In this document: piece by piece, positions 44,300 to 59,700 of the stretch | How positions within the stretch are numbered: position 1 is the first letter of the stretch | Layout: every line of letters starts with the position of its first letter | Assembly (NCBI RefSeq): GCF_910592395.1 | Contig: NC_088311.1 | Span: 16,062,501-16,126,500, forward strand | From: Lineus longissimus | Taxonomy: Eukaryota > Nemertea > Pilidiophora > Heteronemertea > Lineidae | Direction: 5' to 3' | Length of the DNA: 64,000 nucleotides | Made by a program: the position numbers and the translations under genes | The notes under the pieces: generated by a model | Databases searched by the model: none | What the model was told of the DNA's origin: nothing | Seen by the model: the letters and a program-made list of their open reading frames with translations, nothing else

Positions 44300-47200
44300 C
44301 AACGGGTGGGTGATAATACCATCGCTAACAAACAACCTCGCCATGCTTCAACGGGTGGGTGATAATACCATCGCTAACCCACAACCTAGCCATGCTTCAA
44401 TGGGTGGGTGATCATACCATCGCTAACCTGTAACCTCGCCATTCCTCAACGGGTGGGTGATAATACCATCGCTAAACCACAACCTCGCCATGCTTCAACG
44501 GGAGGGTGATAATACCATCGCTAACCTGTAACCTCGTCATTCCTCAACAGATGGGTGATAATACCATCGCTAACCCACAACCTCGCCATGCTTCAACGGG
44601 TGGGTGATAATACCATCGCTAACCCACAACCTCGCCATGTTTCAACGGGTGGGTGATAATACCATCGCTAACCCACAACCTTGCTATGCTTCAACGGGTG
44701 GGTGATAATACCATCGCTAACCTGTTACCTCGCCATGCTTCAACGGGTGGGTGATAATACCATCGCTAACCCACAACCTCGCCATGCTTCAACGGGTGGG
44801 TGAAAATACCATCGCTAACCTGTAATCTCGCCATTCATCAACGGGTGGGTAATAATACCATCGCTAACCCACAACCTCGCCATGCTTCAACGGGTGGGTG
44901 ATAATACCATCGCTAACCTGTAACCTCGCCATTCTCCAACGGGTGGGTGATAATACCATCGCTAACCCACAACCTCACCATGCTTCAACGGGTGGGTGAT
45001 AATACCATCGCTAACCTGTAACCTCCTCATTCCTCAACGGGTGGGTGATAATACCATCGCTAACCCACAACCTCGCCATGCTTCAACGGGTGGGTGATAA
45101 TACCATCGCTAACCTGTAACCTCGCCATTCCCCAACGGGTGGGTGATAATACCATCGCTAACCCACAACCTCGCCATGCTTCAACGGGTGGGTGATAATA
45201 CCATCGCTAACCTGTAACCTCCTCATTCCTCAACGGGTGGGTGATAATACCATCGCTAACCCACAACCTCGCCATGCTTCAACGGGTGGGTGATAATACC
45301 ATTGCTAACCCACAACCTCGCCATGCTTCAACGGGTGGGTGATAATACCATCCCTTACCCGCAACCTCGCCATGTTTCAACGGGTGGATGATAATACCAT
45401 CGCTTACCCACAACCCCGCCATGCTTCAACGGGTGGGTGATAATACCATCGCTAACCTATTACCTCGCCATTCCTCAACGAGTGGGTGATAATACCATCG
45501 CTAACCCACAACCTCGCCATGCTTCAACGGGTGGGTGATAATACCATCGCTAACCTGTAACCTCGCCATGCTTCAACGGGTGGGTGATAATACCATCGCT
45601 TACCTGTAACCTCGCCATTCCTGAACGGGTGGGTAATAATACCATCGCTAACCCACAACCTCGCCATGCTTCAACGGGTGGGTGATAATACCATCGCTAA
45701 CCCACAACCTCGCCATGCTTCAATGGGTGGGTGATAATACCATCGCTAACCTGTAATCTCGCCATTCCTCAACGGGTGGGTGATAATACCATTGCTAACC
45801 CACAACCTCGCCATGCTTCAACGGGTGGGTGATAATACCATCCCTTACCCGCAACCTCGCCATGTTTCAACGGGTGGGTGATAATACCATCGCTAACCCA
45901 CAACCCCGCCATGCTTCAACGGGTGGGTGATAATACCATCGCTAACCTATTACCTCGCCATTCCTCAACGGGTGGGTGATAATACCATCGCTAACCCACA
46001 ACCTCGCCATGCTTCAACGGGTGGGTGATAATACCATCGCTAACCTGTAACCTCGCCATGCTTCAACGGGTGGGCGATAATACCATCGCTTACCTGTAAC
46101 CTCGCCATTCCTCAACGGGTGGGTAATAATACCATCGCTAACCCACAACCTCGCCATGCTTCAACGGGTGGGTGATAATACCATCGCTAACCTGTAACCT
46201 CGCCATTCCTCAACGGGTTGGTGATAATACCATCGCTAACCTGTAATCTCGCCATTCCTCAACGGGTGGGTGATAATACCATCGCTAACCCACAACCTCG
46301 CCATGCTTCAACGGGTGGGTGATAATACCATCGCTAACCTGTAACCTCGCCATTCCTCAACGGGTGGGTGATAATACCATCGCTAACCCACAACCTCACC
46401 ATGCTTCAACGGGTGGGTGATAATACCATTGCTAACCTGTAACCTCGTCAATCCTCAACGGGTGGGTGATAATACCATCGCTAACCCACAACCTCGCCAT
46501 GCTTCAACGGCTTGGTGATAATACCATCGCTAACCCACAACCTCGCCATGCTTCAACGGGTGGGTGATAATACCATTGCTAACCCGCAACCTCGCCATGT
46601 TTCAACGGGTGGATGATAATACCATCGCTAACCCACAACCTCGCCATGCTTCAACGGGTGGGTGATAATACCATCGCTAACCCACAACCTCGCCATGCTT
46701 CAATGGGTGGGTGATAATACCATCGCTAACCTGTAATCTCGCCATTCCTCAACGGGTGGGTGATAATACCATCGCTAACCCACAACCTCGCCATGCTTCA
46801 ACGGTTGGGTGATAATACCATCACTAACCTGTAACCTCGCCATTCCTCAACGGGTGGGTGATAATACCATCGCTAACCCACAACCTCACCATGCTTCAAC
46901 GGGTGGGTGATAATACCATCGCTAACCTGTAACCTCGTCATTCCTCAACGGGTGGGTGATAATACCATCGCTCACCCACAACCTCGCCATGCTTCAACGG
47001 CTTGGTGATAATACCATCGCTAACCCACAACCTCGCCATGCTTCAACGGGTGGGTGATAATACCATTGCTAACCCGCAACCTCGCCATGTTTCAACGGGT
47101 GGATGATAATACCATCGCTAACCTAGTACCTCGCCATTCCTCAACGGGTGGGTGATAATACCATCGCTAACCCACAACCTCGCCATGCTTCAACGGTTGG

Positions 47201-50200
47201 GTGATAATACCATCGCTAACCTGTAACCTCGCCATGCTTCAACGGGTGGCTGATAATACCATCGCTAACCTGTAACCTCGCCATTCCTCAACGGGTGGGT
47301 GATAATACCATCGCTAACCCACAACCTCGCCATGCTTCAACGGGTGGGTGATAATACAATCGCTAACCCACAACCTCGCCATGCTTCAATGGGTGGGTGA
47401 TAATACCATCGATAACCTGTAACCTCGCCATTCCTCAACGGGTGGGTTATAATACCATCGCTAACCCACAACCTCGCCATGCTTCAACGGGTGGGTGATA
47501 ATACCATCGCTAACCTGTAACCTCGTCATTCCTCAACGGGTGGGTGATAATACCATCGCTAACCCACAACCTCGCCATGCTTCAACGGGTGGGTGAAAAT
47601 ACTATCGATAACCCACAACCTCGCCATGCTTCAACGGGTGGGTGATAATACCATCGCTAACCCACAACCTCGCCATGCTTCAATGGGTGGGTGATCATAC
47701 CATCGCTAACCTGTAACCACGCCATTCCTCAACGGGTGGGTGATAATACCATCGCTAAACCACAACCTCGCCATGCTTCAACAGGTGGGTGATAATACCA
47801 TCGCTAACCTGTAACCTCGTCATTCCTCAACGGGTGGGTGATAATACCATTGCTAACCCACAACCTCGCCATGTTTCAACGGGTGGGTGATAATACCAGC
47901 GCTAACCAACAACCTAGCCATGTTTCAACAGGTGGGTGATAATACCATCACTAACCCACAACCTCGCCATGCTTCAACGGGTGGGTGATAATACCATCGC
48001 TAACCCACAACCTCGCCATGCTTCAATGGGTGGGTGATAATACCATCGCTAACCTGTAACCTCGCCATTCCTCAACGGGTGGGTGATAATACCATCGCTA
48101 ACCCACAACCTCGCCATGCTTCAATGGGTGGGTGATAATACCATCGCTAACCTGTAACCTCGCCATTCCTCAACGGGTGGGTGATAATACCATCGCTAAC
48201 CCACAACCTCGCCATGCTTCAACGGGTGGGTGATAATACCATCGCTAACCTGTAACCTCGTCATTCCTCAACGGGTGGGTGATAATACCATCGCTCACCC
48301 AGAACCTTGCCATGCTTCAACGGGTGGGTGATAATACCATCGCTAACAAACAACCTCGCCATGCTTCAACGGGTGGGTGATAATACCATCGCTAACCCAC
48401 AACCTAGCCATGCTTCAATGGGTGGGTGATCATACCATCGCTAACCTGTAACCTCGCCATTCCTCAACGGGTGGGTGATAATACCATTGCTAGACCACAA
48501 CCTCGCCATGCTTCAACGGGAGGGTGATAATACCATCGCTAACCTGTAACCTCGTCATTCCTCAACAGATGGGTGATAATACCATCGCTAACCCACAACC
48601 TCGCCATGCTTCAACGGGTGGGTGATAATACCATCGCTAACCCACAACCTCGCCATGTTTCAACGGGTGGGTGATAATACCATCGCTAACCCACAACCTT
48701 GCTATGCTTCAACGGGTGGGTGATAATACCATCGCTAACCTGTTACCTCGCCATGCTTCAACGGGTGGGTGATAATACCATCGCTAACCCACAACCTCGC
48801 CATGCTTCAACGGGTGGGTGATAATACCATCGCTAACCTGTAATCTCGCCATTCATCAACGGGTGGGTAATAATACCATCGCTAACCCACAACCTCGCCA
48901 TGCTTCAACGGGTGGGTGATAATACCATCGCTAACCTGTAACCTCGCCATTCCCCAACGGGTGGGTGATAATACCATCGCTAACCCACAACCTCGCCATG
49001 CTTCAACGGGTGGGTGATAATACCATCGCTAACCTGTAACCTCCTCATTCCTCAACGGGTGGGTGATAATACCATCGCTAACCCACAACCTCGCCATGCT
49101 TCAACGGGTGGGTGATAATACCATCGCTAACCTGTAACCTCGCCATTCCTCAACGGGTGGGTGATAATACCATCGCTAACCCACAACCTCGCCATGCTTC
49201 AACGGGTGGGTGATAATACCATCGCTAACCTGTAACCTCCTCATTCCTCAACGGGTGGGTGATAATACCATCGCTAACCCACAACCTCGCCATGCTTCAA
49301 CGGGTGGGTGATAATACCATTGCTAACCCACAACCTCGCCATGCTTCAACGGGTGGGTGATAATACCATCCCTTACCCGCAACCTCGCCATGTTTCAACG
49401 GGTGGGTGATAATACCATCGCTAACCCACAACCCCGCCATGCTTCAACGGGTGGGTGATAATACCATCGCTAACCTATTACCTCGCCATTCCTCAACGGG
49501 TGGGTGATAATACCATCGCTAACCCACAACCTCGCCATGCTTCAACGGGTGGGTGATAATACCATCGCTAACCTGTAACCTCGCCATGCTTCAACGGGTG
49601 AATGATAATACCATCGCTTACCTGTAACCTCGCCATTCCTCAACGGGTGGGTAATAATACCATCGCTAACCCACAACCTCGCCATGCTTCAACGGGTGGG
49701 TGATAATACCATCGCTAACCCACAACCTCGCCATGCTTCAATGGGTGGGTGATAATACCATCGCTAACCTGTAATCTCGCCATTCCTCAACGGGTGGGTG
49801 ATAATACCATTGCTAACCCACAACCTCGCCATGCTTCAACGGGTGGGTGATAATACCATCCCTTACCCGCAACCTCGCCATGTTTCAACGGGTGGGTGAT
49901 AATACCATCGCTAACCCACAACCCCGCCTTGCTTCAACGGGTGGGTGATAATACCATCGCTAACCTATTACCTCGCCATTCCTCAACGGGTGGGTGATAA
50001 TACCATCGCTAACCCACAACCTCGCCATGCTTCAACGGGTGGGTGATAATACCATCGCTAACCTGTAACCTCGCCATGCTTCAACGGGTGGGCGATAATA
50101 CCATCGCTTACCTGTAACCTCGCCATTCCTCAACGGGTGGGTAATAATACCATCGCTAACCCACAACCTCGCCATGCTTCAACGGGTGGGTGATAATACC

Positions 50201-53200
50201 ATCGCTAACCTGTAACCTCGCCATTCCTCAACGGGTTGGTGATAATACCATCGCTAACCTGTAATCTCGCCATTCCTCAACGGGTGGGTGATAATACCAT
50301 CGCTAACCCACAACCTTGCCATGCTTCAACGGGTGGGTGATAATACCATCGCTAACCTGTAACCTCGCCATTCCTCAACGGGTGGGTGATAATACCATCG
50401 CTAACCCACAACCTCACCATGCTTCAACGGGTGGGTGATAATACCATCGCTAACCTGTAACCTCGTCATTCCTCAACGGGTGGGTGATAATACCATCGCT
50501 AACCCACAACCTCGCCATGCTTCAACGGCTTGGTGATAATACCATCGCTAACCCACAACCTCGCCATGCTTCAACGGGTGAGTGATAATACCATTGCTAA
50601 CCCGCAACCTCGCCATGTTTCAACGGGTGGATGATAATACCATCGCTAACCTGTAACCTCGCCATGCTTCAAGGGGTGGCTGATAATACCATCGCTAACC
50701 TGTAACCTCGCCATTCCTCAACAGGTGGGTGATAATACCATCGCTAACCCACAACCTCGCCATGCTTCAACGGGTGGGTGATAATACAATCGCTAACCCA
50801 CAACCTCGCCATGCTTCAATGGGTGGGTGATAATACCATCGATAACCTGTAACCTCGCCATTCCTCAACGGGTGGGTGATAATACCATCGCTAACCCACA
50901 ACCTCGCCATGCTTCAACGGGTGGGTGATAATACCATCGCTAACCTGTAACCTCGTCATTCCTCAAAGGGTGGCTGATAATACCATCGCTAACCCACAAC
51001 CTCGCCATGCTTCAACGGGTGGGTGAAAATACTATCGATAACCCACAACCTCGCCATGCTTCAACGGGTGGGTGATAATACCATCGCTAACCTGTAACCT
51101 CGTCATTCCTCAACGGGTGGGTGATAATACCATCGCTAACCCACAACCTCGCCATGCTTCAACAGCTTGGTGATAATACCATCGCTAACCCACAACCTCG
51201 CCATGCTTCAATGGGTGCGTGATCATACCATCGCTAACCTGTAACCTCGCCATTCCTCAACCGGTGGGTAATAATACCATCGCTAAACCACAACCTCGCC
51301 ATGCTTCAACGGGTGGGTGATAAACCATCGCTAACCTGTAACCTCGTCATTCCTCAACGGGTGGGTGATAATACCATTGCTAACCCACAACCTCGCCATG
51401 CTTCAACGGGTGGGTGATAATACCATCGCTAACCAACAACCTCGCAATGTTTCAACGGGTGGGTGATAATACCATCGCTAACCCACAACCTCGCCATGCT
51501 TCAACGGGTGGGTGATAATACCATCGCTAACCCACAACCTCGCCATGCTTCAATGGGTGGGTGATAATACCATCGCTAACCTGTAATCTCGCCATTCCTC
51601 AACGGGTGGGTGATAATACCATCGCTAACCCACAACCTCGCCATGCTTCAATGGGTGGGTGATAATACCATCGCTATCCTGTAACCTCGCCATTCCTCAA
51701 CGGGTGGGTGATAATACCATCGCTAACCCACAACCTCGCCATGCTTCAACGGGTGTGTGATAATACCATCGCTAACCTGTAACCTCGTCATTCCTCAACG
51801 GGTGGGTGATAATACCATCGCTAACCCACAACCTCGCCATGCTTCAACAGCTTGGTGATAATACCATCGCTAACCCACAACCTCGCCATGCTTCAACGGG
51901 TGGGTGATAATACCATTGCTAACCCGCAACCTCGCCATGTTTCAACGGGTGGGTGATAATACCATCGCTAACCTGTTACCTCGCCATTCATCAACGGGTG
52001 GGTGATAATACTATCGCTAACCCACAACCTCGCTATGCTTCAACGGTTGGGTGATAATACCATCGCTAACCTGTAACCTCGCCATGCTTCAACGGGTGGC
52101 TGATAATACCATCGCTAACCTGTAACCTCGCCATTCCTCAACAGGTGGGTGATAATACCATCGCTAACCCACAACCTCGCCATGCTTCAACGGGTGGGTG
52201 ATAATACAATCGCTAACCCACAACCTCGCCATGCTTCAATGGGTGGGTGATAATACCATCGCTAACCTGTAACCTCGCCATTCCTCAACGGGTGGGTGAT
52301 AATACCATCGCTAACCCACAACCTTGCCATGCTTCAACGGGTGGGTGATAATACCATCGCTAACAAACAACCTCGCCATGCTTCAACGGGTGGGTGATAA
52401 TACCATCGCTAACCCACAACCTAGCCATGCTTCAATGGGTGGGTGATCATACCATCGCTAACCTGTAACCTCGCCATTCCTCAACGGGTGGGTGATAATA
52501 CCATCGCTAAACCACAACCTCGCCATGCTTCAACGGGAGGGTGATAATACCATCGCTAACCTGTAACCTCGTCATTCCTCAACAGATGGGTGATAATACC
52601 ATCGCTAACCCACAACCTCGCCATGCTTCAACGGGTGGGTGATAATACCATCGCTAACCCACAACCTCGCCATGTTTCAACGGGTGGGTGATAATACCAT
52701 CGCTAACCCACAACCTTGCTATGCTTCAACGGGTGGGTGATAATACCATCGCTAACCTGTTACCTCGCCATGCTTCAACGGGTGGGTGATAATACCATCG
52801 CTAACCCACAACCTCGCCATGCTTCAACGGGTGGGTGAAAATACCATCGCTAACCTGTAATCTCGCCATTCATCAACGGGTGGGTAATAATACCATCGCT
52901 AACCCACAACCTCGCCATGCTTCAACGGGTGGGTGATAATACCATCGCTAACCTGTAACCTCGCCATTCTCCAACGGGTGGGTGATAATACCATCGCTAA
53001 CCCACAACCTCACCATGCTTCAACGGGTGGGTGATAATACCATCGCTAACCTGTAACCTCCTCATTCCTCAACGGGTGGGTGATAATACCATCGCTAACC
53101 CACAACCTCGCCATGCTTCAACGGGTGGGTGATAATACCATCGCTAACCTGTAACCTCGCCATTCCCCAACGGGTGGGTGATAATACCATCGCTAACCCA

Positions 53201-56200
53201 CAACCTCGCCATGCTTCAACGGGTGGGTGATAATACCATCGCTAACCTGTAACCTCCTCATTCCTCAACGGGTGGGTGATAATACCATCGCTAACCCACA
53301 ACCTCGCCATGCTTCAACGGGTGGGTGATAATACCATTGCTAACCCACAACCTCGCCATGCTTCAACGGGTGGGTGATAATACCATCCCTTACCCGCAAC
53401 CTCGCCATGTTTCAACGGGTGGGTGATAATACCATCGCTTACCCACAACCCCGCCATGCTTCAACGGGTGGGTGATAATACCATCGCTAACCTATTACCT
53501 CGCCATTCCTCAACGGGTGGGTGATAATACCATCGCTAACCCACAACCTCGCCATGCTTCAACGGGTGGGTGATAATACCATCGCTAACCTGTAACCTCG
53601 CCATGCTTCAACGGGTGGGTGATAATACCAGCGCTTACCTGTAACCTCGCCATTCCTCAACGGGTGGGTGATAATACCATCGCTAACCCACAACCTCGCC
53701 ATGCTTCAACGGGTGGGTGATAATACCATCGCTAACCCACAACCTCGCCATGCTTCAATGGGTGGGTGATAATACCATCGCTAACCTGTAATCTCGCCAT
53801 TCCTCAACGGGTGGGTGATAATACCATTGCTAACCCACAACCTCGCCATGCTTCAACGGGTGGGTGATAATACCATCCCTTACCCGCAACCTCGCCATGT
53901 TTCAACGGGTGGGTGATAATACCATCGCTAACCCACAACCCCGCCATGCTTCAACGGGTGGGTGATAATACCATCGCTAACCTATTACCTCGCCATTCCT
54001 CAACGGGTGGGTGATAATACCATCGCTAACCCACAACCTCGCCATGCTTCAATGGGTGGGTGATAATACCATCGCTAACCTGTAACCTCGCCATGCTTCA
54101 ACGGGTGGGCGATAATACCATCGCTTACCTGTAACCTCGCCATTCCTCAACGGGTGGGTAATAATACCATCGCTAACCCACAACCTCGCCATGCTTCAAC
54201 GGGTGGGTGATAATACCATCGCTAACCTGTAACCTCGCCATTCCTCAACGGGTTGGTGATAATACCATCGCTAACCTGTAATCTCGCCATTCCTCAACGG
54301 GTGGGTGATAATACCATCGCTAACCCACAACCTCGCCATGCTTCAACGGGTGGGTGATAATACCATCGCTAACCTGTAACCTCGCCATTCCTCAACGGGT
54401 GGGTGATAATACCATCGCTAACCCACAACCTCACCATGCTTCAACGGGTGGGTGATAATACCATCGCTAACCTGTAACCTCGTCAATCCTCAACGGGTGG
54501 GTGATAATACCATCGCTAACCCACAACCTCGCCATGCTTCAACGGCTTGGTGATAATACCATCGCTAACCCACAACCTCGCCATGCTTCAACGGGTGGGT
54601 GATAATACCATTGCTAACCCGCAACCTCGCCATGTTTCAACGGGTGGATGATAATACCATCGCTAACCCACAACCTCGCCATGCTTCAACGGGTGGGTGA
54701 TAATACCATCGCTAACCCACAACCTCGCCATGCTTCAATGGGTGGGTGATAATACCATCGCTAACCTGTAATCTCGCCATTCCTCAACGGGTGGGTGATA
54801 ATACCATCGCTAACCCACAACCTCGCCATGCTTCAACGGTTGGGTGATAATACCATCACTAACCTGTAACCTCGCCATTCCTCAACGGGTGGGTGATAAT
54901 ACCATCGCTAACCCACAACCTCACCATGCTTCAACGGGTGGGTGATAATACCATCGCTAACCTGTAACCTCGTCATTCCTCAACGGGTGGGTGATAATAC
55001 CATCGCTAACCCACAACCTCGCCATGCTTCAACGGCTTGGTGATAATACCATCGCTAACCCACAACCTCGCCATGCTTCAACGGGTGGGTGATAATACCA
55101 TTGCTAACCCGCAACCTCGCCATGTTTCAACGGGTGGATCATAATACCATCGCTAACCTAGTACCTCGCCATTCCTCAACGGGTGGGTGATAATACCATC
55201 GCTAACCCACAACCTCGCCATGCTTCAACGGGTGGGTGATAATACCATCGCTAACCTGTAACCTCGCCATGCTTCAACGGGTGGCTGATAATACCATCGC
55301 TAACCTGTAACCTCGCCATTCCTCAACGGGTGGGTGATAATACCATCGCTAACCCACAACCTCGCCATGCTTCAACGGGTGGGTGATAATACAATCGCTA
55401 ACCCACAACCTCGCCATGCTTCAATGGGTGGGTGATAATACCATCGATAACCTGTAACCTCGCCATTCCTCAACGGGTGGGTTATAATACCATCGCTAAC
55501 CCACAACCTCGCCATGCTTCAACGGGTGGGTGATAATACCATCGCTAACCTGTAACCTCGTCATTCCTCAACGGGAGGGTGATAATACCATCGCTAACCC
55601 ACAACCTCGCCATGCTTCAACGGGTGGGTGAAAATACTATCGATAACCCACAACCTCGCCATGCTTCAACGGGTGGGTGATAATACCATCGCTAACCCAC
55701 AACCTCGCCATGCTTCAATGGGTGGGTGATCATACCATCGCTAACCTGTAACCACGCCATTCCTCAACGGGTGGGTGATAATACCATCGCTAAACCACAA
55801 CCTCGCCATGCTTCAACAGGTGGGTGATAATACCATCGCTAACCTGTAACCTCGTCATTCCTCAACGGGTGGGTGATAATACCATTGCTAACCCACAACC
55901 TCGCCATGTTTCAACGGGTGGGTGATAATACCAGCGCTAACCAACAACCTAGCCATGTTTCAACAGGTGGGTGATAATACCATCACTAACCCACAACCTC
56001 GCCATGCTTCAACGGGTGGGTGATAATACCATCGCTAACCCACAACCTCGCCATGCTTCAATGGGTGGGTGATAATACCATCGCTAACCTGTAATCTCGC
56101 CATTCCTCAACGGGTGGGTGATAATACCATCGCTAACCCACAACCTCGCCATGCTTCAATGGGTGGGTGATAATACCATCGCTAACCTGTAACCTCGCCA

Positions 56201-56780
56201 TTCCTCAACGGGTGGGTGATAATACCATCGCTAACCCACAACCTCGCCATGCTTCAACGGGTGGGTGATAATACCATCGCTAACCTGTAACCTCGTCATT
56301 CCTCAACGGGTGGGTGATAATACCATCGCTCACCCAGAACCTTGCCATGCTTCAACGGGTGGGTGATAATACCATCGCTAACAAACAACCTCGCCATGCT
56401 TCAACGGGTGGGTGATAATACCATCGCTAACCCACAACCTAGCCATGCTTCAATGGGTGGGTGATCATACCATCGCTAACCTGTAACCTCGCCATTCCTC
56501 AACGGGTGGGTGATAATACCATCGCTAGACCACAACCTCGCCATGCTTCAACGGGAGGGTGATAATACCATCGCTAACCTGTAACCTCGTCATTCCTCAA
56601 CAGATGGGTGATAATACCATCGCTAACCCACAACCTCGCCATGCTTCAACGGGTGGGTGATAATACCATCGCTAACCCACAACCTCGCCATGTTTCAACG
56701 GGTGGGTGATAATACCATCGCTAACCCACAACCTTGCTATGCTTCAACGGGTGGGTGATAATACCATCGCTAACCTGTTA
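44300..56780. repeat. Higher-order repeat, 82 monomers (4,018 bp), three copies
   Basis: gctaacaaacaacctcgcc occurs at 44324, 48342, 52359 and 56377, at intervals of 4018, 4017 and 4018 bp. cccttacccgcaacc occurs at 45352, 49370 and 53387, and again 490 bp later each time. The 4017 intervals are explained by a 1-bp deletion near 51325. This is the clearest tandem higher-order unit in the window. Confidence 0.8.
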
Positions 56781-56799
56781 CCTCGCCATGCTTCAACGG

Positions 56800-59700
56800 G
56801 TGGGTGATAATACCATCGCTAACCCACAACCTCGCCATGCTTCAACGGGTGGGTGAAAATACCATCCCCACAACCTCGCCATGCTTCAACGGGTGGGTGA
56901 TAATACCATCGCTAACCTGTAACCTCGTCATTCCTCAACGGGTGGGTGATAATACCATCGCTAACCCACAACCTCGCCATGCTTCAACAGCTTGGTGATA
57001 ATACCATCGCTAACCCACAACCTCGCCATGCTTCAATGGGTGCGTGATCATACCATCGCTAACCTGTAACCTCGCCATTCCTCAACCGGTGGGTGATAAT
57101 ACCATCGCTAAACCACAACCTCGCCATGCTTCAACGGGTGGGTGATAAACCATCGCTAACCTGTAACCTCGTCATTCTTCAACGGGTGGGTGATAATACC
57201 ATTGCTAACCCACAACCTCGCCATGCTTCAACGGGTGGGTGATAATACCATCGCTAACCAACAACCTCGCAATGTTTCAACGGCTGGGTGATAATACCAT
57301 CGCTAACCCACAACCTCGCCATGCTTCAACGGGTGGGTGATAATACCATCGCTAACCCACAACCTCGCCATGCTTCAATGGGTGGGTGATAATACCATCG
57401 CTAACCTGTAACCTCGCCATTCCTCAACGGGTGGGTGATAATACCATCGCTAACCCACAACCTCGCCATGCTTCAATGGGTGGGTGATAATACCATCGCT
57501 ATCCTGTAACCTCGCCATTCCTCAACGGGTGGGTGATAATACCATCGCTAACCCACAACCTCGCCATGCTTCAACGGGTGTGTGATAATACCATCGCTAA
57601 CCTGTAACCTCGTCATTCCTCAACGGGTGGGTGATAATACCATCGCTAACCCACAACCTCGCCATGCTTCAACAGCTTGGTGATAATACCATCGCTAACC
57701 CACAACCTCGCCATGCTTCAACGGGTGGGTGATAATACCATTGCTAACCCGCAACCTCGCCATGTTTCAACGGGTGGGTGATAATACCATCGCTAACCTG
57801 TTACCTCGCCATTCATCAACGGGTGGGTGATAATACTATCGCTAACCCACAACCTCGCTATGCTTCAACGGTTGGGTGATAATACCAGCGCTAACCTGTA
57901 ACCTCGCCATGCTTCAACGGGTGGCTGATAATACCATCGCTAACCTGTAACCTCGCCATTCCTCAACAGGTGGGTGATAATACCATCGCTAACCCACAAC
58001 CTCGCCATGCTTCAACGGGTGGGTGATAATACAATCGCTAACCCACAACCTCGCCATGCTTCAATGGGTGGGTGATAATACCATCGCTAACCTGTAACCT
58101 CGCCATTCCTCAACGGGTGGGTGATAATACCATCGCTAACCCACAACCTCGCCATGCTTCAACGGGTGGGTGATAATACCATCGCTAACCTGTAACCTCG
58201 CCATTCCTCAACGGGTGGGTGATAATACCATCGCTAACCCACAACCTCGCCATGCTTCAACGGGTGGGTGATAATACCATCGCTAACCTATAACCTCGTC
58301 ATTCCTCAACGGGTGGGTGATAATACCATCGCTAACCCACAACCTCGCCATGCTTCAACGGGTGGGTGACAATACCATCGCTAACCTGTAACCTCGCCAT
58401 TCCTCAACGGGTGGGTGATAATACCATCGCTAACCCACAACCTCGCCATGCTTCAACGGGTGGGTGATAATACCATCGCTAACCTGTAACCTCGTTATTC
58501 CTCAACGGGTGGGTGATAATACCATCGCTAACCCACAACCTCGCCATGCTTCAACGGGTGGGTGATAATACCATCGCTAACCTGTAACCTCACCATGCTT
58601 CAACGGGTGGGTGATAATACCATCGCTTACCTGTAACCTCGCCATTCCTCAACGGGTGGGTGATAATACCATCGCTAACCCAAAACCTCGCCATGCTTCA
58701 ACGGGTGGGTGATAATACCATCGCTAAACCACAACCTCGCCATGCTTCAACAGGTGGGTGATAATACCATTGCTAACCTGTAACCTCGTCATTCCTCAAC
58801 GGGTGGGTGATAATACCATTGCTAACCCACAACCTCGCCATGTTTCAACGGGTGGGTGATAATACCAGCGCTAACCAACAACCTAGCCATGTTTCAACAG
58901 GTGGGTGATAATACCATCACTAACCCACAACCTCGCCATGCTTCAACGGGTGGGTGATAATACCATCGCTAACCCACAACCTCGCCATGCTTCAATGGGT
59001 GGGTGATAATACCATCGCTAACCTGTAATCTCGCCATTCCTCAACGGGTGGGTGATAATACCATCGCTAACCCACAACCTCGCCATGCTTCAACGGGTGG
59101 GTGAAAATACCATCGCTAACCTGTAATCTCGCCATTCATCAACGGGTGGGTAATAATACCATCGCTAACCCACAACCTCGCCATGCTTCAACGGGTGGGT
59201 GATAATACCATCGCTAACCTGTAACCTCGCCATTCCTCAACGGGTGGGTGATAATACCATCGCTAACCCACAACCTCGCCATGCTTCAACGGGTGGGTGA
59301 TAATACCATCGCTAACCTGTAACCTCGTCATTCCTCAACGGGTGGGTGATAATACCATCGCTCACCCAGAACCTCGCCATGCTTCAACGGGTGGGTGATA
59401 ATACCATCGCTAACAAACAACCTCGCCATGCTTCAACGGGTGGGTGATAATACCATCGCTAACCCACAACCTAGCCATGCTTCAATGGGTGGGTGATCAT
59501 ACCATCGCTAACCTGTAACCTCGCCATTCCTCAACGGGTGGGTGATAATACCATCGCTAGACCACAACCTCGCCATGCTTCAACGGGAGGGTGATAATAC
59601 CATCGCTAACCTGTAACCTCGTCATTCCTCAACAGATGGGTGATAATACCATCGCTAACCCACAACCTCGCCATGCTTCAACGGGTGGGTGATAATACCA

